A DNA stretch of 16,067 nt from Planctomycetota bacterium (GCA_026692885.1 JAPLNJ010000575.1:1-16067); one strand, 5' to 3'. Numbered from the stretch's first letter, positions 7,605 to 14,861 are shown. Made by a program: numbers and translations. Notes: a model not told the origin generated them from the sequence alone.

Positions 7605-8786
7605 ATGCTCGCCCTTGTCGAAGATACCGCAAGCCGAATGCACGCCACCGACCTTCGCGTCACCGACTTGACGACAGTCGCAGAAACTCAGCCAGAGCTG
7701 GTCAGCCAATGGCGCGAGTTGGTCGAGTGCAGCCCGGAAGCCGCCATCGAACTGCACCCGGATTTGGTTCTGGAACCGGCAGCAACCGGCCAGCGCAGAT
7801 CGCGCGGGCTACTGGTCCACGCTTCGAGCGAGGAATCCGGTCTTGCGCAACTGGCCGTACTGCAGGAGAAGCTCGTGCGGCTGCCCTTCCTGCGCGGGAT
7901 TCCCGGACGGCTGCCGCTACGCGGTTTACGGTTGGTTGGCAATCAGGTACTCGGTGCAGATGATGCATCGACGGCCCGCACCGTTATCGCCCGCTTCGAA
8001 GCGCTGCTGGCAGCTCCCGCCGGCGCCCCCGATTGCATCCTGTTTGAGGATCTGGAGCTCGACTCCGCCTTGTGTCGTGCGGCCGAGCAGACGAGTCAAG
8101 CCCGAGCGCTGTGGCTGGCCGCACCACAAACCCGCTGGGCCTTGCGATTCCCGGCGGAGGCCCCTGCCTACTGGAATCAGTTCTCGTCGAAAACGCGCTA
8201 CAACTTCCGCCGGACACAACGCCAGCTGGAACACACGTGGTCCGCGATCCGTGAACCCGCGCAAGTCGCGGCGTTTCTGGCCGAGTCGGCCAGTATCTCG
8301 CAACAGAGCTGGCAGGCCAAACGGCTTGGCGTCCGCGTACAATCCGATGACCTACAGGTGCGGCAATTCACGCACTTGGCCGAGTTGGGTGCACTCCGCT
8401 GCTATCTGCTCCGCAGCCAAGATACGCCGGTGGCTTTTGCAATCGGCACGCAATGGAACGGCCGGTTCAGGCTGGAGGAGATCGGCTACGACGCCGCCTA
8501 CGCCAAATTTTCACCGGGTACGGTACTGTTGCTGCGGATGCTGGAGGATATGCTGGCCTGTGACGCGCCGGAATGGCTGGACTTCGGCTTCGGAGATGGA
8601 GATTACAAACGACTGTTCGGCAACCACCAGACGAGCAGCGGCACGCTGCTGCTGGTCAGCCGCCGACTCTGGCCGACCCTGGCGACGGGGCTGAACCGAA
8701 CCGGGACGTGGCTGGAACAGACCGCCCGCGCCGGCCTGCGTCGCGGCGGATGGGCTGGCTGGCTGCGAAAGATTTATCGCCACTAG
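7605..8786 (+). CDS. GNAT/FemAB-like acyltransferase (CelD/BcsL type, Acetyltransf_6)
   Basis: Protein of 393 residues resembling the CelD/BcsL and FemAB-like family found in polysaccharide clusters, where members are thought to transfer acyl or aminoacyl groups to sugars or envelope components. The recognisable block is the C-terminal half: FSSKTRYNFRRTQRQLE (193-209), then PVAFAIGTQWNGRFRLEEIGYDAAYAKFSPGTVLL (275-309; central GYDAAYAKFSPGT), and LDFGFGDGDYKRLFGN (325-340), which is the typical end of the GNAT fold in this family. The N-terminal half is probably a degenerate second GNAT domain. There is no signal peptide. ATG 7605 follows AAGGA with 7 bases spacing. It shares the methyltransferase operon and is followed after 20 bases by a strong hairpin. 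The exact acyl donor is unknown. Confidence 0.8.
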   Translation: MLALVEDTASRMHATDLRVTDLTTVAETQPELVSQWRELVECSPEAAIELHPDLVLEPAATGQRRSRGLLVHASSEESGLAQLAVLQEKLVRLPFLRGIPGRLPLRGLRLVGNQVLGADDASTARTVIARFEALLAAPAGAPDCILFEDLELDSALCRAAEQTSQARALWLAAPQTRWALRFPAEAPAYWNQFSSKTRYNFRRTQRQLEHTWSAIREPAQVAAFLAESASISQQSWQAKRLGVRVQSDDLQVRQFTHLAELGALRCYLLRSQDTPVAFAIGTQWNGRFRLEEIGYDAAYAKFSPGTVLLLRMLEDMLACDAPEWLDFGFGDGDYKRLFGNHQTSSGTLLLVSRRLWPTLATGLNRTGTWLEQTARAGLRRGGWAGWLRKIYRH

Positions 8787-8806
8787 CCCGATTGATGCAC
8801 GTAGGG

Positions 8807-8852
8807 TGGGCTGTGCCCACCAACTACAGCTGCTTGTGGTGGGCACAGCCCA
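8807..8852 (+). terminator. Hairpin 3' of the acyltransferase gene
   Basis: A perfect 16-bp stem (8807-8822 with 8837-8852, TGGGCTGTGCCCACCA) with a 14-base loop starts 20 bases after the stop codon. Its position fits transcription termination or mRNA 3' protection. There is no T-run after the stem, so intrinsic termination is uncertain. Its left arm is also the outer arm of the composite repeat. Confidence 0.45.
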
Positions 8853-8860
8853 GGACGATG

Positions 8861-9107
8861 CAAAGTTGGGGTTGACATGGGGAATTGGCACGGTGGCAAG
8901 GGCAAGAGCCTGTTTCGCTTCTTGCCCCGCAGCGGCGCACATGACAGATCGGGACAACGCCCTGGTCGTGATCCACAGGTTTTCGCCCCGATAGGGGCAG
9001 CCACATAGCAGCCCAGGGCAGAGCGGAGCGGCGTTCGCCGCGTAGCGCCGCCCTGGGTTATGAGAGCCTTGAGAACACTAGCCCTGAAGGGGCGAAACAA
9101 GCCTTGG
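8861..9107 (+). repeat. Dispersed intergenic repeat, copy B with extended module
   Basis: Bases 8861-9008 are the gap-free homologue of 6616-6763. The part 8982-9107 matches the reverse complement of 11850-11974 closely, including GCCCC-GATA-GGGGC (8985-8998), a CCCAGGGC...GCCCTGGG hairpin and AGCCCTGAAGGGGCGAAACA (9080-9099). Copy B therefore joins the two modules seen separately in the other copies. A perfect small hairpin GCGGCG-TT-CGCCGC lies at 9029-9042. Confidence 0.8.
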
Positions 9108-9436
9108 TCACGTCTGACGAACGATGCGAGTTAGAGGAACCGCCTTGTTTCGCCCTTTCAGGGCTACCATGCTGCTTCGAACCCGTACCCAGGGCGTCGC
9201 TCCGCGGCTGTCGCCGCTACGCTGTGCCCTGGGCTGATTTGTTTTGGCCCCTGCGGGGCGAGAAAACCAGGAACATCCACCGTCTTTGCCGCCCAATTTC
9301 CGTAAACAATACCTGCCCGATTGCTTTCCTGCACCAACCCCAACTTTGCATCACCCTAGGCATAGCCCACCCTACATTAAATCAATAGTGGTGGGCACAG
9401 CCCACCCTACATTAGATCAAGGCCGGAGACGCCAGT

Positions 9437-10627
9437 ATGAGACTCCTGTTTCTGAGCAACGAATTCCCCAACCTCTGCGAACCGACCAAGGCGACGTTCA
9501 ACTACGACTTGTTGACCGCCCTAGCTGGCGAGCACGAGGTGACGGCGATCGCGCCGATTTCGTGGTGGGACGAACTGCGGACTCGCTGCCGACACCCGTT
9601 TCGGCCGTGGCCTCGCCGACGTCAGCTCGATCGGCTGGTCGTACATCATCCGCGGTTCTACTACACGCCAGGCAGGCTGCGGCATCTGTACGGAACGTTC
9701 CTGTGGTGGTCCTTGCGAGCCACGATTTCCCGCATCCGGCGTGGCCCGCGGCCGGATTGCGTGCTCAGCTACTGGGCGCATCCCGACGGCGAGGCTGCGG
9801 TCCGGCTGGCGCGCGCCTTGGGCGTGCCCAGCGTGGTCATGGTCGGCGGCTCCGACGTGCTGCTGTTGGCCCGGGATCCACGGCGTCAGGACTGCATTCG
9901 ACGCGTCTTGAAACAGGCCGATGCCGTGATCGCGGTCAGCCGCGACCTGGCAGACAAGGTCGTGGCGCTGGATGTCGCCCCGCAACGTGTCCACGTCCTG
10001 CGGCGGGGCGTGGACGGGTCGGTGTTTTCGCCTGGCGACCGCGCGGCGGCCCGACAAGAATTGGGACTGCCGACCGACCGTCGGCTGCTGCTGTGGGTCG
10101 GCCGCATGGTGCCAGTCAAAGGGCTGGACACGTTGCTGGCCGCCTGCGATCGACTGCGGCAGCGGACCCAGGATTTCCAACTCTGCCTGGTCGGCGACGG
10201 CCCGTTGAGGTCGACGTTGGCCGCAGAGATCCAGCAGCGGGGTCTGTCCGAGCACGTGACATTCGTCGGCTCGGTGGACCACGCTCAACTAAGTACCTGG
10301 TTTCAAGCCGCCGACCTGACCGTTCTGCCGAGTCGTTCCGAGGGCATTCCCAACGTGTTGCTGGAATCCTTGGCCTGCGGCACGCCGTTTGTGGCCAGTG
10401 CCGTGGGTGGAGTCCCCGAGATCGCGGGGCATGCCGCCGCTCGCCTGGTTCCCCCAGATTGCCCGGATGAATTAGCCACGGCTCTGGAGGCCGTCTTGGC
10501 GCAGCGTCCCACGGTGGACGAAGCAGATCGGCCGCACACCCTGCAACAGTTTGCCGCCCGCGTGGCGGCCTTCGCCCGTGAACTTCAGCATTGGGCGGGC
10601 CGGCCCGCCGGCCGGCGTCAGCCTTGA
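9437..10627 (+). CDS. GT4-family glycosyltransferase
   Basis: GT-B retaining glycosyltransferase of 396 residues, presumably cytoplasmic or membrane-peripheral, transferring a sugar from a nucleotide donor to a growing glycan. The N-terminal Rossmann domain starts MRLLFLSNEFPN and includes HPDGEAAVRLARALGVP (115-131) and GGSD (137-140). The C-terminal donor domain has VGRMVPVKGLD (221-231), LVGDGPLR (251-258) and the E-x7-E motif SEGIPNVLLE (E302, E310), followed by GTPFVASAVGGVPE. ATG 9437 follows GGAG with 8 bases spacing. The last codons and TGA fall inside an inserted palindromic element; without it the frame would run 14 codons past the duplicated sequence and end in an ATGA overlap with the deacetylase gene. 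The missing tail is outside the catalytic fold, so activity is probably kept. Confidence 0.9.
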   Translation: MRLLFLSNEFPNLCEPTKATFNYDLLTALAGEHEVTAIAPISWWDELRTRCRHPFRPWPRRRQLDRLVVHHPRFYYTPGRLRHLYGTFLWWSLRATISRIRRGPRPDCVLSYWAHPDGEAAVRLARALGVPSVVMVGGSDVLLLARDPRRQDCIRRVLKQADAVIAVSRDLADKVVALDVAPQRVHVLRRGVDGSVFSPGDRAAARQELGLPTDRRLLLWVGRMVPVKGLDTLLAACDRLRQRTQDFQLCLVGDGPLRSTLAAEIQQRGLSEHVTFVGSVDHAQLSTWFQAADLTVLPSRSEGIPNVLLESLACGTPFVASAVGGVPEIAGHAAARLVPPDCPDELATALEAVLAQRPTVDEADRPHTLQQFAARVAAFARELQHWAGRPAGRRQP

Positions 10628-10791
10628 TCATAAGGTGGCGCAAAACGCTAGCAGGGTGGCTGGTGGCTGAGCCTAGGCGAAGCCCCAGCAACAGTGGACT
10701 GGGGCTTCGCTTAGGCTCAGCCACCAGCCACCCTGCCTGTTGACGGCACCAACAGCCGTGCGCAACCTTATGATCAAGGCCGCCGGCGTCA
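10611..10791. mobile_element. MITE-like palindromic element with 10-bp direct repeats
   Basis: Core element 10621-10781 (161 bp). Terminal inverted repeats 10621-10642 and 10759-10780 are 22 bp with 1 mismatch (outer part GCCTTGATCATAAGG). A second stem, 10652-10688 with 10699-10735, is 37 bp with 1 mismatch around a 10-base loop. The 10-mer GCCGGCGTCA occurs directly on both sides (10611-10620 and 10782-10791), as expected for a target duplication. It encodes nothing. Its first bases provide the TGA stop of the upstream GT4 gene. The insertion reading is an inference; the repeats themselves are certain. Confidence 0.75.
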
Positions 10792-10827
10792 CGACGTCCC
10801 CCCCGTAGAATCCACAGCTTGCCAGAC

Positions 10828-11487
10828 ATGAACGCACCACCTGTCGCCAGGAAGAACCGCTTACGTCAATGGGTCCTGTGGGGCCTGCGTCTGACGATTT
10901 CAAGTCGCCGACTGCTGGTCCGCGGTCCAGCGAATTCCCGCATCGTCTATCTGACGTTTGACGACGGCCCGGATCCGGAAACGACGCCGCGGATTCTGGA
11001 CGTTTTGCGCCGGCATTCCGTACAATCCACGTTCTTCGTCGTGGGCGAGAAAGCCGCAGCGCATCCCGACCTGGTTCGGCGTCTGGCGGACGAAGGGCAC
11101 GCGGTCGGCGGTCACACCTTCTTTCACCTCGACCCGAACCAGGTGAACGGCCGACAATTGATCGAGGAAGTGCGTGCTACGGAGGATTTACTGCAGAAGA
11201 TCCTGGGCCGCGGCAGCCGGCTGTTTCGGCCGCCTTTCGGTAAGTTGACTCTGGGCAAGCTCTGGCGGTTGTGGGCCGAGCAGCGGACGATTGTGTTGTG
11301 GAACAAGGATCCGAAGGACTTCGCGGCCTCGTCCACCGAACAATTGGCCGCCTGGTTCCGGAACGATCCGCTGGCCGGCGGGGACATCGTCCTGCTACAT
11401 GACACTTCGGCCGTCACCGCCGAGGCCCTTGAAGAAGTCATTTCGCACACCCGACGTTCAGGTCTGGCTTTCGCTCCGCTGGCCTGA
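10828..11487 (+). CDS. NodB-type polysaccharide deacetylase (carbohydrate esterase 4)
   Basis: Predicted metal-dependent deacetylase of 219 residues removing N- or O-acetyl groups from a polysaccharide. All five CE4 motifs are visible: TFDDGPD (43-49; D45 base, D46 metal), HTFFH (H96 and H100, metal), RPPFG (134-138), WNKDPKDF (158-165), and LLHD (189-192, catalytic His). The N terminus is basic with a weakly hydrophobic stretch (QWVLWGLRLTI) and no clear cleavage site, so it may be cytoplasmic or membrane-associated. An in-frame TTG at 10819 is possible, but neither start has a good ribosome site. ATG 10828 is preferred because the pre-insertion frame of the upstream GT4 gene ends in ATGA exactly there. 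Gene length is short but normal for the NodB core. Confidence 0.9.
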   Translation: MNAPPVARKNRLRQWVLWGLRLTISSRRLLVRGPANSRIVYLTFDDGPDPETTPRILDVLRRHSVQSTFFVVGEKAAAHPDLVRRLADEGHAVGGHTFFHLDPNQVNGRQLIEEVRATEDLLQKILGRGSRLFRPPFGKLTLGKLWRLWAEQRTIVLWNKDPKDFAASSTEQLAAWFRNDPLAGGDIVLLHDTSAVTAEALEEVISHTRRSGLAFAPLA

Positions 11488-11577
11488 AGATTCTACCGTG
11501 CGCCGATTCCAAGGCCGTAAGGCCTTCCGCACGACCGTGGAGGCTCACGTTCGCAGCTACAGGAGGCAATCCACCCC

Positions 11578-11737
11578 CGAGAAGCTCCCGACGTAAGTCG
11601 GTGGGAGTGTTACCGCCCTGTGCCAAACCCGGATCCCCATCTCCGACCAGCCCGACGCGTCGGGAGCCCGCGGTGAGGCGCCGCGGTGTTAGGAGTTGGC
11701 GGGACTGCTCTCACCGACTTACGTCGGGAGCTTCTCG
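11578..11737. repeat. 160-bp inverted repeat element
   Basis: Arms 11578-11607 and 11708-11737 are 30 bp with 1 mismatch (outer core CGAGAAGCTCCCGACGTAAG). The 100-base interior contains smaller GC-rich dyads, CCCGACGCGTCGGG and CGCGGTGAGGCGCCGCG. No flanking direct repeat is apparent. It is unrelated in sequence to the 160-bp element on the other side of the deacetylase gene. A mobile origin is possible but unproven. Confidence 0.75.
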
Positions 11738-11849
11738 GACGGGACCAGCTAGCAGTGGCGGCATTTCGCAGTGTTACGATCAACGTCGGCTTGTGTGTGT
11801 AGCGACGAACAAATCGGTTCATCCCGCACGCAGCGTTCGTCCGATGCGG

Positions 11850-11974
11850 CCAAGGCTTGTTTCGCCCCTTCAGGGCTGGTGTTCTCAATCCTCTCCTAAC
11901 CCAGGACGGCGCTATGCGGCTACGCCGCTCCGCTCTGCCCTGGGCTGTCATGTGGCTGCCCCTATCGGGGCGAA
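11850..11974 (-). repeat. Dispersed intergenic repeat, inverted copy C
   Basis: The reverse complement of this stretch aligns with 8982-9107 almost end to end with one small gap and scattered mismatches. Shared features include AGCCCTGAAGGGGCGAAACA, the CCCAGGGCAGAGCGGAGCGG hairpin arm, and GCCCC-TATC-GGGGC at 11958-11971 (the GATA dyad on the other strand). Weak similarity to the rest of copy B appears to continue to about 12055. Confidence 0.8.
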
Positions 11975-12130
11975 GAACTTATGTATAACGACGAGGGGCA
12001 AGCCGGGGGCATTCATCAAATGCCAAAGTGAATGCCTATGCCCATGCCACGCCAAGACGCTCAATCCCAAGGGTGACGCGTCGGACTGGCGTGGGCAGCG
12101 GATACCGTTTCTGTCCGCGGGCCCTGCGTG

Positions 12131-12147
12131 TTGGCACACCGATTGCT
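12131..12147 (+). promoter_or_regulatory. Sigma-54 (RpoN) -24/-12 promoter for the GT4-GT2 operon
   Basis: TTGGCACACCGATTGCT matches the consensus TTGGCACGNNNNTTGCW at every fixed position except one. GG (12133-12134) and GC (12145-12146) are 12 bases apart as required. The predicted start near 12158 gives a leader of about 83 bases before ATG 12241. This is the better of the two sigma-54 candidates in the window. Confidence 0.7.
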
Positions 12148-12240
12148 TTTGCCCACCTTTCAACACGAACCGCAGCAGGGACCAAGACAACACCCATACG
12201 GTTCGCAGGCAAACCTGAACAACCCGAGAGATCAAGCACC

Positions 12241-13629
12241 ATGGCCGCGACAACCCGACGAGTCCTGTTGATTGCTTACCAGTTCCCGCCGGTCGGAGGC
12301 GCCGGTGTGCAACGCGTGGCGAAATTCACCAAGTACCTGCCCGAACACGGTTGGGAAGTATCCGTGCTGACAGTCAGCAATCCCTCGGTGCCCGTGACCG
12401 ACCGCAGCCTGTTGGAGGAGATTCCTCCGCAGACCATCATCCGGCAGGCGAAGTCGTGGGAACCGGGGTATCGGCTGAAGCAGACGCTAACTCAAGGGTC
12501 GCCGCCTGACTCGCGGCGCGCTGGCTGGCTGACCAAGATCAAGCGAGCGGTGCGCAACGTCGCCACCATGCTGCTGCAGCCCGACCCGCAGATCCTGTGG
12601 GTGCCGGAGGCCATTCGGCAGGGAAGGCGTCTGCTGCGCGAGCTGCCGCATCACGCGATCCTGGTCAGTGGACCGCCGTTCTCCTCGTTTCTGGTCGGGG
12701 CGGCTCTGCGGCAATTTAGCGGCCTGCCCCTAGTGCTGGACTACCGGGACGAATGGACGAGAAGCAATTGCTACTGGGAAAACAAGTCGCACCATCCGTT
12801 CACCCAGTGGGTGCAGCACGTGTTGCAGAAGCTGGTCATCCGCCATGCCGACACGGCGATCGCCACCACGCAACGCAGCGCCCGGACACTGGAGCAGGAG
12901 TCGCGCAACGCTGGGCGGCCGATCCCCGTGCGGTGCCTGTACAACGGTTTCGATCCCGCGGACCTGCCGCAACTCCAGCCCCGCGTGGCGGAGCGAGACG
13001 GTCGGCGATTCCGCTTGTCGCATGTCGGTACACTGTGGAATCTGACCACGTCTCGGGCGTTGGTCGAAGCGATTGAGCGATTGGCGAGTCGCAGTCCGGA
13101 CCTGGCCTCCCGCCTGGAGATTGAGCTGGTGGGCCGCTGCACGACGGCCGAAGAGTCGCTCCTGCAACGACTCCAGAAGCTGCCCTGCCGGCTGTTGCGA
13201 CAGGAATATGTAGACCATTCCTCGGCCGTGCGAGTGATGGGCGAAGCCGACGAATTGTGTCTGTTGCTGTCCGACGTCCCGGGGGCCGAGCGTGTGGTGC
13301 CGGGCAAAACGTTTGAGTACCTGGCCACGGGCCGCGCGATCTTGGCCATCACGCCCGAGGGCGAGTTGCGGGACGTGCTACGCGGATTCGCCGGTGTGTC
13401 CGTGTTCTCGCCGCAGGACGTGGCGGGCCTCTGCGAACATCTCGAACGGCGACTCGCCGCCCTCTCCCCCGAAACTTCGCACACGCGGGAACTGGCTGGC
13501 TTCGATCGCCGACAACAGGCCGGCCAACTGGCCGAGGTGCTGGGTCAAGTCGCCGCCTCGGTCTCGGCGCGTAGCAACGTGGGCCGAAATGACTTAGTGG
13601 ATTTCGACGCGGTGGCGACGGCTGACTGA
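12241..13629 (+). CDS. GT4-type glycosyltransferase, second of the cluster
   Basis: Predicted GT-B glycosyltransferase of 462 residues. The N-terminal domain has the glycine-rich acceptor-side motif FPPVGGAGVQRVAKF (15-29) common in exopolysaccharide glycosyltransferases, then SGPPFSSFLVG (143-153) and LDYRDEW (166-172). The donor domain shows YNGFDPADL (234-242), HVGTLW (261-266) and VPGKTFEYLATGRAIL (353-368), which replaces the classic E-x7-E with the PxKxxEYLA variant. Start ATG 12241 is chosen because similarity begins MAATTRRVLLIAYQFPP; the site GAGAG about 10 bases upstream is only moderate. It is first in a tight operon (38 bases to the GT2 gene) behind a sigma-54-like promoter. Sugar specificity cannot be read from the sequence. 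Confidence 0.87.
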   Translation: MAATTRRVLLIAYQFPPVGGAGVQRVAKFTKYLPEHGWEVSVLTVSNPSVPVTDRSLLEEIPPQTIIRQAKSWEPGYRLKQTLTQGSPPDSRRAGWLTKIKRAVRNVATMLLQPDPQILWVPEAIRQGRRLLRELPHHAILVSGPPFSSFLVGAALRQFSGLPLVLDYRDEWTRSNCYWENKSHHPFTQWVQHVLQKLVIRHADTAIATTQRSARTLEQESRNAGRPIPVRCLYNGFDPADLPQLQPRVAERDGRRFRLSHVGTLWNLTTSRALVEAIERLASRSPDLASRLEIELVGRCTTAEESLLQRLQKLPCRLLRQEYVDHSSAVRVMGEADELCLLLSDVPGAERVVPGKTFEYLATGRAILAITPEGELRDVLRGFAGVSVFSPQDVAGLCEHLERRLAALSPETSHTRELAGFDRRQQAGQLAEVLGQVAASVSARSNVGRNDLVDFDAVATAD

Positions 13630-13667
13630 CCCTCTGCAATCTTCTTCAACCCTGGAAAGGAACGACC

Positions 13668-14831
13668 ATGTACACCACGCTACAAGTTATCTTCTGGATC
13701 TCCGCACTGCTGGTGGGCTACGCCTATGTCGGTTACCCCTTGGCGATTTACGTCCTGTCCCGTCTGTTCGGTCACCGACGGCAGCCGGTGGACTCCGACG
13801 ACGAACAGCTGCCGCAGTTGAGTCTACTGGTGGCCGCTTACAACGAGCGCAGCGTGATCGCGGAACGGATCGAAAACGCCTTGGCCCTGGATTACCCCCG
13901 AGACCGACTGGAGATCGTCGTCGCCTCCGACGGCAGCAGCGACGGTACCAACGAGATCGTGGAACGCTATGCGGACCAGGGCGTCGTGCTGCTGGCCTTC
14001 CCGCAGCGCCGCGGCAAGTCGGTGGTGCTGAACGACGCGGTGGGCCGCCTGCGGGGCGACGTGATGCTGTTGTCCGACGCCAACACCATGCTGGACCCGC
14101 AAGCGGCGCGGCGTCTGGTCCGCTGGTTCTCGGATCCGACGATCGGCGCCGTCTGCGGCTGGCTGGATCTGTACGATACCCAGACGGGCCGCAACGCCGA
14201 CGGCGTCTACTGGCGCTACGAGAATTTCCTCAAACGTTGCGAGGGCCGGCTGGACGCGGTGCTGGGCGCCAACGGTGCGATCTACGCGATGCGGCGCGAG
14301 TTGTTTCAACCCATTCCGACGGACACGTTGATCGACGATCTGACCATTCCGCTGCTGGCCAAGCTGCGTTCCGGATGCCGGATCGTCTACGATCAACAGG
14401 CCGTCGCCAGCGAAGAGACCGCACATGACATCCGGGCCGAGTTCAAGCGGCGCGCCCGCATCGGGGCCGGCGGCTTCCAGGCCATCTCGCGACTGTGGCC
14501 TCTGCTGCACCCCAGCTGCGGCTGGACCGCGTTTGCCTTTCTCTCGCACAAAGTCCTGCGTTGGTCGTCGCCGTTTTTCCTGATGGGAATGTTGCTAAGC
14601 AATCTGCTTCTGGCGGGCGAGCCCGGCTACCTCGCGCTGCTGTTGGCCCAGTTCGCCTTCTACGCCCTGGCGCTGGTGGGGCACCGGATCTCGCTGCCGG
14701 GCGGGGCGGGACGCCTGTTGCGGTTGCCGGCTCTGTTCACTACCGTGAATGCGGCCCTGCTGGTGGGCTTCGTGCGGTGGTTACGTGGCCCCCAGAGCGG
14801 TGTCTGGATCCGCACGCCGCGGGTGGCCTGA
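13668..14831 (+). CDS. Membrane GT2-family glycosyltransferase (processive type)
   Basis: Inner-membrane glycosyltransferase of 387 residues with the layout of processive GT2 enzymes. One membrane helix is at about 5-33, a GT-A catalytic domain at 48-280, and further helices at about 302-316, 319-338 and 354-371. Motifs: LLVAAYNE (53-60), VVASDGSSDGT (84-94), LLSDANT (134-140, DxD-like), GANGAIYAMRRELF (200-213), IDDL (222-225, the place of the catalytic acidic pair) and the basic RRARIGAGGFQAISR (261-275), close to where the QxxRW motif sits in BcsA-like synthases. ATG 13668 follows GAAAGGAA. It may build a repeating polymer or add the first sugar to a lipid carrier. It sits in an operon with the second GT4 and the deacetylase-like gene, which starts 30 bases after its stop. 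Confidence 0.88.
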   Translation: MYTTLQVIFWISALLVGYAYVGYPLAIYVLSRLFGHRRQPVDSDDEQLPQLSLLVAAYNERSVIAERIENALALDYPRDRLEIVVASDGSSDGTNEIVERYADQGVVLLAFPQRRGKSVVLNDAVGRLRGDVMLLSDANTMLDPQAARRLVRWFSDPTIGAVCGWLDLYDTQTGRNADGVYWRYENFLKRCEGRLDAVLGANGAIYAMRRELFQPIPTDTLIDDLTIPLLAKLRSGCRIVYDQQAVASEETAHDIRAEFKRRARIGAGGFQAISRLWPLLHPSCGWTAFAFLSHKVLRWSSPFFLMGMLLSNLLLAGEPGYLALLLAQFAFYALALVGHRISLPGGAGRLLRLPALFTTVNAALLVGFVRWLRGPQSGVWIRTPRVA

Positions 14832-14861
14832 ACCCGTGCACAACTGGAACCTAGGAGCCTG

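Larger units (their letters stand above)
8801..9420. repeat. Composite palindromic repeat region between operons
   Basis: This 620-base non-coding block is bounded by exact 22-bp inverted arms, 8801-8822 and 9389-9410 (core TGGGCTGTGCCCACC). Inside are exact 18-bp inverted arms 8857-8874 and 9335-9352 (core CAAAGTTGGGG), and 23-bp arms 9080-9102 and 9143-9165 with 1 mismatch. CCCAGGGC...GCCCTGGG hairpins lie at 9012-9057 and 9188-9233. The right end has a 22-bp direct repeat with 1 mismatch at 9364-9385 and 9399-9420, period 35. There is no transposase and no convincing gene; a long open frame here is an artefact running into the GT4 gene in the wrong frame. Confidence 0.8.
11488..12240. other. 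Repeat-filled 753-base space between deacetylase and second GT4
   Basis: No gene is supported here. In order it holds a small hairpin after the deacetylase stop (AAGGCC-GTAA-GGCCTT, 11511-11526), a 160-bp inverted repeat element, an inverted copy of the dispersed repeat, a short hairpin (GGCATTCA 12008-12015 with TGAATGCC 12029-12036), and a sigma-54-like promoter. The frame of the second GT4 stays open back to an ATG at 12028, but those 71 codons run through degenerate repeat and promoter sequence and are unlikely to be translated. Confidence 0.6.

Noticed and set aside
8886..8902. TTGGCACGG inside repeat copy B as a sigma-54 -24 element
   Set aside because: The -24 half is excellent but the required GC 12 bases downstream is missing, and copy A has lost the GG.
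9309..9325. CCGATTGCT upstream of the first GT4 as a sigma-54 -12 element
   Set aside because: It resembles the -12 half of the 12131 site, but there is no GG at the -24 position.
8801..9420. CRISPR array
   Set aside because: Repeats are inverted and irregular, with only two direct copies at a 35-base period, no regular spacers and no cas genes.
9244..10470. 408-codon plus-strand open frame over the GT4 gene
   Set aside because: Its product is low-complexity Arg/Pro/Gly-rich, and it lies out of frame with a well-supported GT4 gene.
12028..12240. 71-codon upstream extension of the second GT4
   Set aside because: It runs through degenerate repeat and the sigma-54 site, and GT4 similarity starts at ATG 12241.
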